Assembly: GCF_002204185.1 (NCBI RefSeq)
Contig: NZ_MXPU01000027.1
Location: forward strand, 1 to 46,840
Source of the DNA: Rhizobium esperanzae
GTDB taxonomy: Bacteria > Pseudomonadota > Alphaproteobacteria > Rhizobiales > Rhizobiaceae
DNA length: 46,840 bases
Direction: 5' to 3'
In this document: piece by piece, positions 8,990 to 16,577 of the stretch
Numbering within the stretch: the first letter of the stretch is position 1
Layout of the letters: every line of letters starts with the position of its first letter
The notes under the pieces: generated by a model
What the model saw: the letters and a program-made list of their open reading frames with translations, nothing else
Databases searched by the model: none
Told to the model about the DNA's origin: nothing
Translations under genes and position numbers: made by a program

Positions 8990-9712
8990 ATGGACGTCGC
9001 ACGCAGTGAGGTACTCGAGATTGGCACTTCCGTCGCTTGCCGTTCCTGCCAGGCGCGGCACGGCGTCGTTTGCGGCGCCTTGTCGGCTGGCCAGCTTATC
9101 GAACTCGGCCGCCACTCGCTGCGCCGCAAGGTCGATGCGGGCTGCGAGATCATCGCACAAGGGTCGGAAAACTCTTTCTATTCGAACATCATGCGCGGCG
9201 TGGTGAAGCTCTGCAAGGTGATGCCGGACGGGCGCCAGCAGATCGTTGGCCTGCAATTCGCCCCCGATTTCGTCGGCCGGCCCTTCGTGCGTGAAAGCAC
9301 GCTGTCGGCCGAGGCCGCGACCGACGCGGAGATCTGCGTGTTCCCCCGCAATTTGCTCGAACGCATGATATTGGAGACCAGGGAATTGCAGCGTAGCCTG
9401 CACGCTCAGGCGCTGATCGAGCTGGATGCCGCGCGCGAATGGATGCTGACGCTCGGCCGGCGGACCGCCGAGGAGAAGGTCGCAAGCCTGCTCCACCTCA
9501 TTGCCGCCCACGCCGAGACGGCGACGGCGACGAGCACCGCCTTCGACCTGTCGCTATCGCGCGCCGAAATCGCCGATTTCCTCGGGCTGACGATCGAAAC
9601 CGTCAGCCGCCAGCTGACCCGGCTGCGCAAAAGCGGCGTCATCCGCATCGAGAACATCCGGCATATCACCGTGCCCGACATGGATGCGCTCGCAAAGAAA
9701 ATCAGCGGGTAA
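8990..9712 (+). CDS. fnrN: FnrN-type Crp/Fnr oxygen-responsive regulator
   Basis: 240-residue Crp/Fnr-family activator for microaerobic gene expression. The N-terminus carries CRSCQARHGVVC (C-x2-C-x7-C), and a fourth cysteine sits in AEICVFPRN. This is the FnrN arrangement of ligands for an oxygen-labile 4Fe-4S cluster and sets it apart from cysteine-poor FixK. A cyclic-nucleotide-like beta-roll follows, then the HTH segment SRAEIADFLGLTIETVSRQL with E-x2-SR, the half-site-reading residues for TTGAT. The start at ATG 8990 (behind AGGAC) is preferred to an in-frame ATG at 8954. A weak hairpin GCGGGT/ACCCGC (9705-9723) overlaps the stop. It probably controls its own gene and other microaerobic targets. 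Confidence 0.9.
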   Translation: MDVARSEVLEIGTSVACRSCQARHGVVCGALSAGQLIELGRHSLRRKVDAGCEIIAQGSENSFYSNIMRGVVKLCKVMPDGRQQIVGLQFAPDFVGRPFVRESTLSAEAATDAEICVFPRNLLERMILETRELQRSLHAQALIELDAAREWMLTLGRRTAEEKVASLLHLIAAHAETATATSTAFDLSLSRAEIADFLGLTIETVSRQLTRLRKSGVIRIENIRHITVPDMDALAKKISG

Positions 9713-9789
9713 TTACCACCCGCATATTGGCAGGGCCGGCTTGGCGCGCCAGTGTAAAGAACTGGGCCGCATTGTCGGGATGCAGACGG

Positions 9790-10075
9790 ACGTGCCGCGC
9801 GCCGCCACATCGAGCATTCCGGCACAAAACTTTTAGTCCCGGAGCCGCCGGCTTGCAACTCGGGATAGCCGCCGGGCAGGTAGATGGCATCGCCATCGGC
9901 GGCCGGCGTCGCCAGCGAGCGGTGAGAGGAGCAAAATCTCAGCCCCGCGGCGCCGCCAGCCGAGCAACATATGCTCGTAGGCCAAAGACTACATCGCGCG
10001 CCACGGCGACCCGGGTGCCGATCGGCATCAGCCGATCGATATTGGCGGCTGCGAGTTCTTCACGCCGCGCCCTGC
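9790..10075 (-). pseudogene. cobB: Relic of cobB (cobyrinic acid a,c-diamide synthase)
   Basis: Minus-strand pieces in different frames match the glutamine-amidotransferase half of CobB: EELAAANIDRLMPIGTRVAV, ARDVVFGL, then AYEHMLLGWRRRGAEI in another frame, then GDAIYLPGGYPEL with the typical YLPGGYPE motif. Only about 95 residues of a ~430-residue enzyme remain, with at least two frameshifts, so this is a non-functional leftover. It lies directly after fnrN, pointing to an old rearrangement joining chromosomal-type DNA to the symbiosis region. Confidence 0.72.
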
Positions 10076-10203
10076 GATATTGGCCATCGCCGTCTGCGTG
10101 ACGAAATCATCGGAGCAAGTCGCGTGCCTATGCACCGTTCGCGTTTCACCATTTTCGATGCACGGTCCGAGCCTGGCGACCCCTTTTTGTCGGGCCTCAA
10201 ACA

Positions 10204-10227
10204 TTCTTGTCCCGTTTCAGACAAGAA
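10204..10227. promoter_or_regulatory. Extended TGT-N10-ACA palindrome upstream of prxS-rpoN2
   Basis: Perfect 8-bp inverted repeat TTCTTGTC-N8-GACAAGAA containing TGT (10208-10210) and ACA (10221-10223) ten bases apart. It is a NifA-site match about 280 bp upstream of the prxS -24 element. That is further than usual but within known action distances. It could instead be a hairpin of another element. The surrounding 10076-10500 holds no recognisable gene. Confidence 0.5.
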
Positions 10228-10502
10228 AAGGTGCGCGGGTAGACATACGCACGAGCAGAACCTCAAACACCGTGACCCGCGCCGGCTTCGTTTCCCGCCG
10301 CGACCGGATCGGCGGGCAGCATGCTAAAGTTCTGGTAGGCGGCAGAGACCCTGATCGAGATGCGGTCGGAAGTAGCCAACACAGCGCCCTGCCGTCAGCG
10401 CGGGACAAAGGCTTCACAATTCACCTTGCCCGCATAAGCAAGCGCTCGAATACGGCGACGAAGGCTCTGTGCTGACCGCAAGTCCAGTTCCTTCAGGTCA
10501 AA

Positions 10503-10518
10503 TGGCATGACGCTTGCT
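10503..10518 (+). promoter_or_regulatory. -24/-12 sigma-54 promoter of prxS-rpoN2
   Basis: TGGCATGACGCTTGCT has GG and GC exactly ten bases apart and lies about 82 bp before the prxS start. It also shows that an upstream ATG at 10507 is not the start, because it falls within the promoter. Confidence 0.85.
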
Positions 10519-10599
10519 CCCCCGGCGTGTGGGCCGAGGTCGGATTTGTTAGCCGTGACCGAGAGGCCGCACATAAATCTTCCTAGAGGAGCTTCATTG

Positions 10600-11139
10600 A
10601 TGACCATGGAAAAGCAGGTCCCTATTGTCACCTTTCGCACGCGGGTTCGCGACGAGTCTATATCCGGTCCCAACCCCTACCGCTGGGAAGACAAGACAAC
10701 CGACGACTATTTCAGCGGTAAGCGGGTAATCCTTTTTTCCCTGCCAGGCGCCTTCACCCCCACCTGCTCCACTTTCCAACTGCCCGATTTCGAAAGTCTC
10801 TATGTCGAGTTTAAGAAGAAGGGCATTGACGAAATCTACTGTCTCTCCGTCAACGATGCCTTCGTCATGAATGCTTGGGGCAAGGCCCAGGGGCTGAAAA
10901 ATGTCAAGCTTATCCCGGACGGCTCGGGAGAATTCACTCGCAAAATGGGTATGCTCGTCGCCAAGGACAATCTCGGATTCGGTCTGCGCTCCTGGCGCTA
11001 CGCTGCCGTGATCAATAATGGCGTCGTGGAGGAGTGGTTCGAGGAGGAAGGCTTTGGCGACAACTGCGCAACCGATCCGTATGGCGTCTCTTCACCGCAA
11101 AACATTTTGAAATGCCTCAAGACCCCAGCCTTCGCATGA
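10600..11139 (+). CDS. prxS: Peroxiredoxin PrxS (Prx5-like)
   Basis: 179-residue thiol peroxidase of the Prx5/AhpC-TSA type. Symbiotic PrxS is known from rhizobial prxS-rpoN operons, where it protects bacteroids from peroxide. The peroxidatic cysteine lies in PGAFTPTCSTFQLP. Other conserved stretches are YCLSVNDAFVMNAWG and GLRSWRYAAVINNGVVEEWF. ATG 10600 is chosen because AGAGGA lies ten bases upstream and the -24/-12 promoter sits between it and the alternative ATG at 10507. A further in-frame ATG at 10606 is possible. The rpoN2 gene follows after 74 bp on the same strand, so the pair is probably one NifA-activated operon. Confidence 0.93.
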   Translation: MTMEKQVPIVTFRTRVRDESISGPNPYRWEDKTTDDYFSGKRVILFSLPGAFTPTCSTFQLPDFESLYVEFKKKGIDEIYCLSVNDAFVMNAWGKAQGLKNVKLIPDGSGEFTRKMGMLVAKDNLGFGLRSWRYAAVINNGVVEEWFEEEGFGDNCATDPYGVSSPQNILKCLKTPAFA

Positions 11140-11213
11140 GCAGAGAAGCCAACGGCCAGCAGCTACCACTTGTCGCGCACACCTGCGCCGAACGATAGGA
11201 GTTTGCTCGAACC

Positions 11214-12668
11214 ATGAAGTCCTTTACAAGCCTTCATCAGCGTCAGCAGCAATCGCTGGTTATTACACCCCAGCTCATCGAGTCTATTCGCATGCTGCAG
11301 CTGGCGCACACCGAACTGAATCAATTCGTGGAACAGGAAATCGAGAAGAACCCATTTCTCGACCTGGCGTCGAATGACAGCGGGGCTTCTGGCGACGTAT
11401 CGCCGACTGTGGCGGATAATCAAAATATCAGCGCGCGCGAAGACCACGTTGATGGGCCGGCCAGGACGGACATGCCTGAGCTGTCGAGTCCCTGGAAATC
11501 AATCCGCGACACAGGCAACCTTTCGCCGGGGGAAAGGCCTTCTCTGGATGAGTTCGCCGCCTCGACTGAGACATTGCACGAACATGTCGCCCATCAGATC
11601 GCCCTCACCGCCTTCACACCCCAGGAGCGGCTGATTGCTGGCGCGCTTGCCGATCATCTGGATGACACCGGGTATCTGCAAGTGAACCTTCTGGAGCTAG
11701 CAGAGAGGCTAAATAGCCCTGAGGCTAGAGTGAAACTGGTTCTTGAGGCTTTGCAGCTATTTGACCCACCGGGCATTTTTGCGCGAAGTCTGAGCGAATG
11801 CCTCGAGATTCAGCTGCGCCAGCGAGACCGGTTCGACCCGGCCATGGCAGCTCTGGTCGCAAATCTCGAGTTACTGGCGCGACGCGACTTTCGAGCACTG
11901 AAGCGACGTTGCCGGGTCGATGAAGACGATCTTCTCGATATGTTGAACGAAATCCGTGCCCTTGACCCAAAGCCTGGGAACCAGTTCCAGTCTGCAGGGT
12001 CGGAATCCATCATACCCGACGTCTTTGTCCTGCCCTCGCCAGGGGGCGGATGGCAAGTCGAGCTTAATCGGGAGGTTCTGCCCAAGGTACTGATCAACCA
12101 AACCTATTTTGCGCAAGTTACTCGCCTAACCGCCCAAAGTTCGAAAGATCAGTCGTTCCTCAACGAATGCTTCCAGAACGCGAGCTGGTTGGTTCGGAGT
12201 CTCGATCAGCGCGCCACGACAATCCTCAAGGTGGCGACCGAAATCGTGCGCCACCAGGATGTCTTTCTGGAAGATGGCATTGCCCATCTTCGGCCTCTCA
12301 ATCTTAAGACCATCGCTGACGCGATCGACATGCACGAGTCCACTGTAAGTCGGGTGACGTCGAACAAATATATTCTCACGCCCCGCGGCGTGTTCGAACT
12401 CAAATATTTTTTCACAGTTGCGATCCCCTCCTCACAAGGCGGTGACGCGCACTCGGCCGAAGCTGTGCGCCATCAGATTAGGTCAATTATTGCCGCAGAA
12501 ACGCTCGATAATGTGCTGTCCGACGATGGCATCGTTGCGAGGCTCAAGGAAACTGGCGTCGACATTGCTCGCCGCACAGTCGCCAAATATCGCGAGGCGA
12601 TGAACATCCCCTCGTCCGCGCAACGCCGGCGGGAGAAACGGTTTGTACTAGCGGCCGCGGAGGGATAA
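11214..12668 (+). CDS. rpoN2: RNA polymerase sigma-54 factor (symbiotic copy)
   Basis: 484-residue sigma-54. Region I begins MKSFTSLHQRQQQSLVITPQ and has the glutamine-rich SLVITPQLIESIRMLQL motif that contacts activators. The core-binding region follows (FLDLASN to PGIFARSLSECLEIQL). The C-terminal RpoN box is ARRTVAKYREAMNIPSS (consensus ARRTVAKYRE), which reads the -24 element. Start ATG 11214 has TAGGAG upstream. Placed after prxS behind a sigma-54 promoter with a possible NifA site, this copy should be induced in nodules and amplify its own transcription and that of the nif/fix promoters in this window. Rhizobia often carry a second, housekeeping rpoN elsewhere. Confidence 0.97.
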   Translation: MKSFTSLHQRQQQSLVITPQLIESIRMLQLAHTELNQFVEQEIEKNPFLDLASNDSGASGDVSPTVADNQNISAREDHVDGPARTDMPELSSPWKSIRDTGNLSPGERPSLDEFAASTETLHEHVAHQIALTAFTPQERLIAGALADHLDDTGYLQVNLLELAERLNSPEARVKLVLEALQLFDPPGIFARSLSECLEIQLRQRDRFDPAMAALVANLELLARRDFRALKRRCRVDEDDLLDMLNEIRALDPKPGNQFQSAGSESIIPDVFVLPSPGGGWQVELNREVLPKVLINQTYFAQVTRLTAQSSKDQSFLNECFQNASWLVRSLDQRATTILKVATEIVRHQDVFLEDGIAHLRPLNLKTIADAIDMHESTVSRVTSNKYILTPRGVFELKYFFTVAIPSSQGGDAHSAEAVRHQIRSIIAAETLDNVLSDDGIVARLKETGVDIARRTVAKYREAMNIPSSAQRRREKRFVLAAAEG

Positions 12669-12912
12669 CGGCCTTCGTACCATGGGTCACGCCCTTCCCA
12701 CAATCCGCAAACCTGAGGCACATGTGACATCATGCTCTGGTCCTTCTCCATAGATCGATTTGATATGGGCTGGCGACCGCAGCCTCGTCACGGGGAGCTT
12801 CAAAAGTTGTGCCGGCTGCTTAAGAAATTCTAGAAAAGACTAGATGTCTGCTCCATAGCTCAAGCGCTTTGGCGGCTAAGTGGTTAATCACGAAGCTCGT
12901 GCCGAATTTTGA

Positions 12913-12928
12913 TGTCGCGCAATCGACA
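12913..12928. promoter_or_regulatory. NifA upstream activator sequence of iscN-nifU-nifS
   Basis: TGT-N10-ACA (TGT 12913-12915, ACA 12926-12928), about 208 bp upstream of the iscN -24 element. The remaining 12669-13135 shows no gene and no clear terminator for rpoN2. Confidence 0.6.
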
Positions 12929-13135
12929 AATCTGAAAGTAGTTGTCGGCTCCCATTCATTTTCCGCCGAACCGCTAAAATTTCGGTGCGGCGGCAACGAG
13001 AGCCTCAACCGGAAATGACAAACGGAGAGACGCGGGCAGACGTTCTGGAGTTGACGCTTTTTCGGGATGTCCGATGTTCGACGACGCAGGAATACAACAC
13101 ACGGGCCGGTGGAGCTCTTGGTCTTCCTCACCGCT

Positions 13136-13151
13136 TGGCACGGTGCATGCA
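13136..13151 (+). promoter_or_regulatory. -24/-12 sigma-54 promoter of iscN-nifU-nifS
   Basis: TGGCACGGTGCATGCA has GG and GC exactly ten bases apart and lies 43 bp before the iscN start. One of the best matches in the window. Confidence 0.88.
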
Positions 13152-13193
13152 CGGTAATCCGAAATGCGCCATCGAACAGAAAGGAATCATCCC

Positions 13194-13511
13194 ATGATCA
13201 AGCTCACAGAGAATGCCGCTGCCATCATGAACGTCGCGCTTTCCCGAGCCGAGCAGGCGGAAGGCTTTCGCATCGCGGTCGAGGCAGGTGGGTGCGCCGG
13301 CTACAAATACCTGGTGGGGCTGGAGAGTGTCCAGGGCCAGGGCGACGCGGTGATCGAAACAGATGGGGTCAAGGTGTTCGTTGACGCCGGCTCCCAAGCA
13401 CACATCAACGGCATGACGATCGACTTTGTGACGGGGCCCGAATCCTCCGGTTTTGTCTTCGACAATCCCAATGCGCAACAAAAGTGCACATGCGGCAAAT
13501 CTTTCGGCTGA
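13194..13511 (+). CDS. iscN: IscA/HesB-type Fe-S assembly protein IscN
   Basis: 105-residue A-type Fe-S carrier of the nif-linked kind (IscN, also called NifIscA). The three ligands are visible: GGCAGYKY near residue 35 and CTCGKSF at the C-terminus (C-x-C). The function is transfer or storage of Fe-S clusters for nitrogenase maturation. Start ATG 13194 follows AAAGGA. An in-frame upstream start at 13164 would lie close to the -12 element and is less likely. It is the first gene of a unit with the nifU relic (23 bp later) and nifS, as in the iscN-nifU-nifS operons of R. etli. Confidence 0.93.
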   Translation: MIKLTENAAAIMNVALSRAEQAEGFRIAVEAGGCAGYKYLVGLESVQGQGDAVIETDGVKVFVDAGSQAHINGMTIDFVTGPESSGFVFDNPNAQQKCTCGKSFG

Positions 13512-13534
13512 TCACCGGGAAAGGGAGAGAGCCC

Positions 13535-14476
13535 ATGTGGAATTATAGCGAAACGGTCATGATTTCCTTGTTCGATCAGAAGAACGACGGCATGCAGGAA
13601 AATCCCGTCATTGAGACCGGGGCAGCCGATGGTAGAGGGCCTGAATTGATCATCGGAGTCGACCCAAAGGTGGAAGCGTTTACGGTGACACCGTCGTCCT
13701 TGCGTTGCCACCCAGCAACCGCCTCCTCGTCAGCGCTGGCCGAACTCATAACCCGAAAGCCCGCTGATAAAGCGCCTCGGACCGTCCGTCAGGAGACAGC
13801 AGGCTTTTTAGACTGTTTGCTGCCGGAGAAAAACGTCTGCTCATCCACGGATTATCCTGAGGCAGCAAAATTTCGTGGCGGACATCCGGGCAAGGATCAC
13901 GAAGGTGACGCCCCATCTTCAAACAGTTCCGTGCCGATGAAGGGTGAGCGAAGAAGCGTGCGTGTCAAGAAGCTCGATTCCATGACCAAGTCGCTCACTT
14001 CGCTAGGTTTGGCTGTAGCCGGACGACACTCGTCCAAGCCGTCGAAGACGTGTCAGGGGTTTATACAGTACTGGTCGTCGAAAGCCTCGTTCCGGCAGAA
14101 GAAGACCATCAGACCGCCACAACAGAAATCTGAGGCCTTGAGAAGTTGGCAGGGTCGAACTCGATGTTGTAGCCGACAATCGCGTCGGGCAGGAGCAAAA
14201 AATCGCCGCCGCCTGCAACAGTTCAGTTCTCAGCGACAAGCTAGGCTGACGACCCACCTAGTTAAGCCGCCGCGGCGAATCCAGCCATTGGAAACGGCGC
14301 GAGCGCAAAGCGTTCCTCCCTTTCTGCTGATAGCGGCGATGCGACATTATCGACGCCAACGAGATCGCGCGACGCGCCTTCCAGCCCGCGCTGGCTGCCC
14401 GAGGCCAGCAAACAACAGCATGTACAAGACGCTGAAGCATTATCACCGCGTCCCCTCAGTCGAGATTGACCCATGA
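13535..14476 (+). pseudogene. nifU: Degenerate nifU (Fe-S scaffold) with lost cysteine motifs
   Basis: The first ~130 codons are clearly NifU-derived: MWNYSETVMISLFDQKNDGM matches the family start MWDYSEKV..., and AIASSSALTE appears as ATASSSALAELITRKPADKA. The ligand motifs are gone: the CGD cysteine region reads GRGPELIIGVDP, FGCGSA reads LRCHPA, and MHCS reads VCSSTDY. The C-terminal part (to 14476) is basic and unlike the NifU central 2Fe-2S or C-terminal domains. The frame happens to stay open for 313 codons and overlaps the nifS start by ATGA. A functional Fe-S scaffold is not expected. Another NifU/IscU/SufU would have to serve, or IscN takes part. A ribosome site (GGGAGAG) remains before ATG 13535. 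Confidence 0.8.
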
Positions 14477-15669
14477 GAGCGATCTATCTCGACAATAATG
14501 CAACGACCAGGGTCGATCCTGAAGTGGTTGAAGCCATGCTGCCGTTCTTTGCGGATCAGTTTGGAAACCCTTCGTCGGCACACGCTTTTGGCTCCTCCAT
14601 CCGCGAGGCGGTGAGGAAGGCGCGCCGGCAATTGCAAGCGCTGATCGGCGCCGAGTTCGATCATGAGATCGTGTTCACCTCGGGGGGGACGGAAAGCGAC
14701 AATACAGCAATCATTTCGGCGCTGGAGGTGATGCCTGAGCGCACAGAGATCGTGACCTCCGCAGTCGAGCATTCAGCGGTGCTGACACTCTGCGGCCATC
14801 TGGAGAAGACGCGCGGCGTGAAGGTACACAGGATCCCAGTGGATCGGCATGGACGTCTCGATCTTGACGCCTACGAGAACGCCCTCACTCATCGCGTAGC
14901 GATTGTTTCGATCATGTGGGCGAACAACGAGACGGGAACCATTTTTCCGGTCGCTAAGCTTGCCGACATGGCCAAGAGGATCGGTGCACTTTTCCACACG
15001 GACGCGGTCCAGGCGGTCGGTAAGGTTCCAATGAACCTCCAACCTACTGCAATCGACATGCTGTCGTTGTCCGGACACAAATTCCATGGACCAAAAGGAA
15101 TCGGCGCACTCTATCTTAGACGGGGCGTATCTTTCTCCTCACTGGTCAAGGGAGGTCATCAGGAGCGCGACCGACGCGCAGGGACAGAAAATACGGCCGG
15201 GATTGTAGGTTTAGGCAAGGCTGCCGAACTCGCCTTGAAATCAATGGACGACGAGACGACCCGATTAAGGTCGCTCCGAGATCGATTGGAGAACGGCATC
15301 GTCCAGCGTGTTCCAGGCGCCTTCGTAACCGGCGATCGGCTTAAGAGGTTGCCAAACACGGCGAACATCGCCTTTCAACGTGTCGAAGGCGACAGTATGC
15401 TCCTTCTTCTCAATCGCTATGGCATCGCCTGCTCTTCCGGGTCTGCCTGCTCCTCCGGTTCGCCGGAGCCGAGCCATGTCTTGAGGGCAATGGACATCCC
15501 TCATGCCGTGGCGCACGGAACAATCCGCTTCTCGTTCTCGCGCGATAACTGTGAGGAGGATGTCGACCGGGTGCTCGAAGTTTTACCTGGCATCGTTGAG
15601 AAGCTGCGGAGCCAATCCCGTTCCGGCCACGTGGCCGACACGAGCAGCCGGGTTCGTTCAGGGGAGTAG
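14473..15669 (+). CDS. nifS: Cysteine desulfurase NifS
   Basis: 398-residue PLP enzyme that takes sulfur from L-cysteine for nitrogenase clusters. It begins MRAIYLDNNATTRVDPEVVE. The PLP region has HTDAVQAVGK, and the Schiff-base lysine lies in SLSGHKFHGPKGIGALY. The catalytic-loop cysteine is in ACSSGSACSSGSPEPSHVL (class I NifS/IscS-like). Length and motifs are complete. ATG 14473 overlaps the stop of the decayed nifU by ATGA, showing that the original operon junction survived. The upstream promoter at 13136 probably drives it through the nifU relic. Confidence 0.97.
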   Translation: MRAIYLDNNATTRVDPEVVEAMLPFFADQFGNPSSAHAFGSSIREAVRKARRQLQALIGAEFDHEIVFTSGGTESDNTAIISALEVMPERTEIVTSAVEHSAVLTLCGHLEKTRGVKVHRIPVDRHGRLDLDAYENALTHRVAIVSIMWANNETGTIFPVAKLADMAKRIGALFHTDAVQAVGKVPMNLQPTAIDMLSLSGHKFHGPKGIGALYLRRGVSFSSLVKGGHQERDRRAGTENTAGIVGLGKAAELALKSMDDETTRLRSLRDRLENGIVQRVPGAFVTGDRLKRLPNTANIAFQRVEGDSMLLLLNRYGIACSSGSACSSGSPEPSHVLRAMDIPHAVAHGTIRFSFSRDNCEEDVDRVLEVLPGIVEKLRSQSRSGHVADTSSRVRSGE

Positions 15670-15683
15670 TAGCAGGCACGCTC

Positions 15684-15900
15684 ATGAAACGGCAATTCCT
15701 TCTCACCGATACGACCTGCATTACGGCGAACCTTCACCGGCATCGTATGAACGATCAGAGAAAAGCTGGGGCTCGTTCAGTCACACAGATCGCCGGTTCA
15801 CCGCCAATGCGTGTTCATGAGGGCGTCCCGCGCCACATCATCTTATTGGATCTCTCGACACCATCGGTGGATCGATTTCGACCACCAGCCTATGCCGATT
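15684..15900 (+). pseudogene. nifV: Vestige of nifV (homocitrate synthase)
   Basis: Starts 15 bp after nifS with MKRQFLLTDTT, the typical NifV opening (LTDTTLRDGEQ). Supplying one missing base continues it as LHYGEPSPASYERSEKSWGS, aligning with TLRDGEQAPGVAFxRxEK. A second shift then gives RSVTQIAGSPPMRVHEG, which resembles the next block (EIEAGSPAM). Beyond about 15900 no NifV sequence is seen, so some 300 residues are missing. NifV makes the homocitrate ligand of FeMo-co. Most rhizobia lack it and take homocitrate from the plant, which explains why a relic is tolerated. The match is by eye but is supported by position between nifS and nifW. Confidence 0.68.
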
Positions 15901-16017
15901 CCAGTAGCAACGCGACTGCCTTGCGGGAAACCGCGTCGAACCGCGCATTCCGTATGTTGCAGTTTAAGCTACGGGAGAACGGTCTCGAGATCACCGCTCA
16001 CGACAAGGGGAAATCTT

Positions 16018-16401
16018 ATGTGCCGTTGCTCCGCTGACAGCAGTCCCATCAATGTCGAGGATATCCTCAATCGGCTGAAATGTCTCTCAGCTGCGGAGGA
16101 GTTCTTCGCAGCCCTCGGGGTCCGCTATGACCCGAAGGTTCTCGATGTCTCACGACTCCATATCATGAAGCGTATGGGCCAATACCTCGCGGCAGAGGAC
16201 TTCTCCCATCTCCCTGACCAGGTAATCGCTGCTCGTGCCCGTGCCATACTGGAAAGGGCCTACTGTGATTTCGCCACCTCCGCGCCGCTCACGCACCGGG
16301 TCTTCAAGGTGCTCAGGGACCACAATCCGGACAGACCTGTCACACCCGGCCGCACCATTATCCCGTTGGACTCCTTCCTGAAGCCGTTCGAAAAGGAATG
16401 A
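16018..16401 (+). CDS. nifW: Nitrogenase-stabilising protein NifW
   Basis: 127-residue NifW, which associates with MoFe protein and helps protect it from oxygen. Family stretches: VEDILNRLKCLSAAEEFFAA, LGVRYDPKVLDVSRLHIMKR, FKVLRDHNPDRPVTPGRTI. ATG 16018 (MCRCSADSS) is chosen because the in-frame extension to 15811 lies in the nifV vestige and is not NifW-like. No own sigma-54 promoter is seen between nifS and nifW, so read-through from the iscN promoter is likely. The stop at 16401 is followed by the fixA control region. Confidence 0.9.
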   Translation: MCRCSADSSPINVEDILNRLKCLSAAEEFFAALGVRYDPKVLDVSRLHIMKRMGQYLAAEDFSHLPDQVIAARARAILERAYCDFATSAPLTHRVFKVLRDHNPDRPVTPGRTIIPLDSFLKPFEKE

Positions 16402-16421
16402 GCACGGTTGCGACACGACAA

Positions 16422-16437
16422 TGTCGGGAAGCCTACA
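16422..16437. promoter_or_regulatory. NifA upstream activator sequence of fixABCX
   Basis: TGT-N10-ACA (TGT 16422-16424, ACA 16435-16437), about 68 bp upstream of the fixA -24 element, just after the nifW stop. Confidence 0.8.
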
Positions 16438-16503
16438 ATTCAGTCATATGCTAGCAACGCCGGAATTAAAGCCGTTTCAAGGGGATAGCGAATGCCAAAC
16501 GGT

Positions 16504-16519
16504 TGGCACGAATGATGCA
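16504..16519 (+). promoter_or_regulatory. -24/-12 sigma-54 promoter of fixABCX
   Basis: TGGCACGAATGATGCA has GG and GC ten bases apart and lies 59 bp before the fixA start. The NifA site sits at the expected distance upstream. Confidence 0.9.
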
Positions 16520-16577
16520 CGCAAGCATATGTACTGACAAGCCGGCCACCCATAGAGGGAGGGAGTAAGAAACCGCC

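Noticed and set aside
9439..10101. 220-codon plus-strand frame overlapping fnrN and the cobB relic
   Set aside because: Composition of a shadow frame; both strands beneath it are explained by fnrN and cobB.
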